From assembly GCA_028706995.1 (NCBI GenBank), contig JAQTVR010000063.1:1-6931 (forward strand): DNA of 6,931 nucleotides, in the 5' to 3' direction. The position numbers were made by a program, and so were the translations under genes. The notes under the pieces are model-generated. The model saw only the letters and a program-made list of their open reading frames with translations. It was not told where the DNA came from and searched no databases. This stretch comes from Dehalococcoidales bacterium. Lineage in GTDB: Bacteria > Chloroflexota > Dehalococcoidia > Dehalococcoidales > UBA5627. This document shows positions 6,163 to 6,931 of the stretch, piece by piece. Position 1 is the stretch's first letter; every line of letters starts with the position of its first letter.

Positions 6163-6244
6163 GATGAGAGTCGAATTGTAAAGGGGAATCAAAGGGGATT
6201 TGCCTCGAATAATTCCCTGTTTAGTTCATAAACCGCAAGGCTCT
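6163..6244 (+). other. ispG downstream region with short repeats, no gene seen
   Basis: No coding frame is convincing here. The octamer AAAGGGGA occurs twice with an 11-base period (starting near 6180 and 6191). GGGAAT (6184-6189) could pair with ATTCCC (6212-6217), and GTTTA with TAAAC around 6219-6233. All are short and may be chance. Confidence 0.3.
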
Positions 6245-6283
6245 ACCATAAATTGTCATTGCAATTACACCATTGGTTTTTTT
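6245..6283 (+). terminator. Weak candidate intrinsic terminator after ispG
   Basis: ACCA (6245-6248) can pair with TGGT (6274-6277), and AATTG (6251-6255) with CAATT (6262-6266), followed at once by T7 (6277-6283). The stem is interrupted and AT-rich, so termination would be partial at best. Confidence 0.3.
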
Positions 6284-6286
6284 ATC

Positions 6287-6354
6287 CCCCTGTCAAAAAG
6301 ACTGGCATAATTTGAGTCAATGTGGTTTAATTCATATCTAGTAGCATACAGGGG
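6287..6354 (+). promoter_or_regulatory. Leader of the small membrane-protein gene: possible -10 box, ribosome-binding site and pairing arms
   Basis: TGGCATAAT (6303-6311) resembles an extended -10 element with no clear -35, giving a start near 6318. AGGGG (6350-6354) is a good ribosome-binding site seven bases before ATG 6362. CCCCTGT (6287-6293) is an exact complement of ACAGGGG (6348-6354), so RNA arriving from ispG could pair over that site across a 54-base loop, while RNA starting near 6318 would lack the left arm. Confidence 0.35.
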
Positions 6355-6361
6355 AAAATAA

Positions 6362-6754
6362 ATGGATGAGCAGTCGGCAGAAAAAATCGAGCAGCCTTCA
6401 TACGACTGGATGCCTGTAGCAGGGGGTATTCTTAATATTGCCTCCGGTCTAATCGGGCTTATCGCCACCGCATTCCTGGTTGCCTTCAGTGTAACTTTAG
6501 GCGCTAGTATAGCAAGAGAAGTGTTGTCTTCACTGGGTTTTTTACAGATAGGCATACCTATCACCATAATTTGGCTGTTTGCCATTCCGATGCTTATTAT
6601 CAGTGTCGTATCAATAATAGGCGGTGTGTACGCAGTCAATAAAAGGAACTGGGGGCTGGCTCTTGCCGGAGCTATGTGCTCTATTGTTCCATCCCAGGTC
6701 ATCGGTGTGATTGCTGTTATTTTTATAGTCATTTCTAAAAAGGAGTTCAAGTAG
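6362..6754 (+). CDS. Small multi-pass membrane protein of unknown function
   Basis: A 130-residue protein that I cannot name. It starts with about 16 polar, acidic residues (MDEQSAEKIEQPSYDW), then is nearly all hydrophobic: segments at about 18-46, 60-93 (long enough for two passes) and 98-124, suggesting three or four membrane helices, and it ends with a basic tail (SKKEFK). A Gly-Gly-rich first helix, the segment GGVYAVNKRNWGLALAGA and the lysine-rich end resemble small hypothetical membrane proteins of the DUF4064-like sort common in Chloroflexota and archaea; this resemblance is from memory and weak. A strong AGGGG site seven bases before ATG 6362 supports expression. It lies between ispG and proS, 6 bases from the proS start, so it is probably co-transcribed with proS. 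No catalytic motif is visible. Confidence 0.8.
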   Translation: MDEQSAEKIEQPSYDWMPVAGGILNIASGLIGLIATAFLVAFSVTLGASIAREVLSSLGFLQIGIPITIIWLFAIPMLIISVVSIIGGVYAVNKRNWGLALAGAMCSIVPSQVIGVIAVIFIVISKKEFK

Positions 6755-6760
6755 AACTAT

Positions 6761-6931
6761 ATGCGCTTATCACAATTATTCGGAAAAACTCTAAGAGAGA
6801 TTCCTGCGGAAGCCGATACCATAAGCCACCAGTTGATGATTCGCTCCGGCATGATACGCCAGTTAACTGCCGGTGTTTATTCATATTTACCTCTGGCATT
6901 GGGAGCACTAAGAAAAATCGAGAATATAGTC
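6761..6931 (+). CDS. proS: Proline--tRNA ligase, N-terminal part; 3' end outside window
   Basis: Only the first 57 residues are present. The enzyme charges tRNA-Pro with proline in the cytoplasm. The sequence starts MRLSQLFGKTLREIPAEAD, followed by SHQLMIRSGMIRQLTAGVYS and YLPLALGALRKIENIV, the typical start of bacterial-type (long, with an editing insertion) prolyl-tRNA synthetases, including the class II motif-1 region. The start is certain because a stop in the same frame (TAG 6752-6754, ending the previous gene) lies 6 bases upstream and no other start codon intervenes. The nearest ribosome-binding site, AAGGAG (6740-6745), is 15 bases from the ATG, which is long, so coupling to the upstream gene is likely. 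Editing and anticodon domains cannot be checked. Confidence 0.96.
   Translation, partial: MRLSQLFGKTLREIPAEADTISHQLMIRSGMIRQLTAGVYSYLPLALGALRKIENIV

Noticed and set aside
6265..6750. 161-codon open frame on the - strand opposite the small membrane-protein gene
   Set aside because: It mirrors the + strand gene, has no recognisable domain or good ribosome-binding site, and the + frame has a strong one and a coherent membrane-protein pattern.
1..6931. Mobile elements, CRISPR arrays, tRNA or rRNA genes
   Set aside because: No transposase, spaced repeat array, or tRNA/rRNA-like sequence was found; almost all bases are accounted for by housekeeping genes.

Overview
This is a bacterial housekeeping cluster with every gene on the + strand: pyrH (3' part), frr, uppS, cdsA, dxr, rseP, ispG, a small unnamed membrane-protein gene, and proS (5' part). 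Gene order, moderate G+C and protein wording (UMP kinase, proline--tRNA ligase and IspG of the short single-domain type) suggest the Chloroflexota, probably class Dehalococcoidia. A clostridial-type Firmicute has a similar gene order and is the main alternative. No bamA, skp or lpxD follows rseP, so this is not the proteobacterial arrangement. The taxon is an inference from memory of the families, not from a search.

Layout. Bases 1-1010 hold pyrH and frr, nearly overlapping (UMP to UDP, and ribosome recycling). A 108-base gap (1011-1118) contains a stem-loop, a consensus -10 box and a long inverted repeat that covers the uppS ribosome-binding site. uppS and cdsA follow, one base apart: undecaprenyl-diphosphate synthase and CDP-diacylglycerol synthase. 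A 79-base gap (2635-2713) has no ribosome-binding site and may hold a leaderless promoter for dxr. dxr, rseP and ispG are tightly packed (2 and 6 bases apart). A 199-base gap (6163-6361) with a weak terminator-like element and possible promoter precedes the small membrane-protein gene, which leads directly into proS.

Function. Dxr and IspG are the second and the penultimate steps of the methylerythritol phosphate (MEP) route to isoprenoids. UppS turns the C5 and C15 products into the C55 lipid carrier used for envelope glycans. CdsA supplies CDP-diacylglycerol for phospholipids, and RseP is a membrane-embedded site-2 protease. PyrH, Frr and ProS link the cluster to nucleotide supply and translation. 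If the host is a Dehalococcoidia member, which are generally reported to lack peptidoglycan, the C55 carrier would more likely serve S-layer or surface glycosylation.

No mobile element, CRISPR array, tRNA or rRNA was seen, and I found no evidence of a wholly new system. The points worth a second look are in the control regions (the uppS leader, the dxr start, paired hairpins at the end of dxr, and the leader of the small gene), an N-terminal membrane extension on RseP, and the unnamed membrane protein between ispG and proS.
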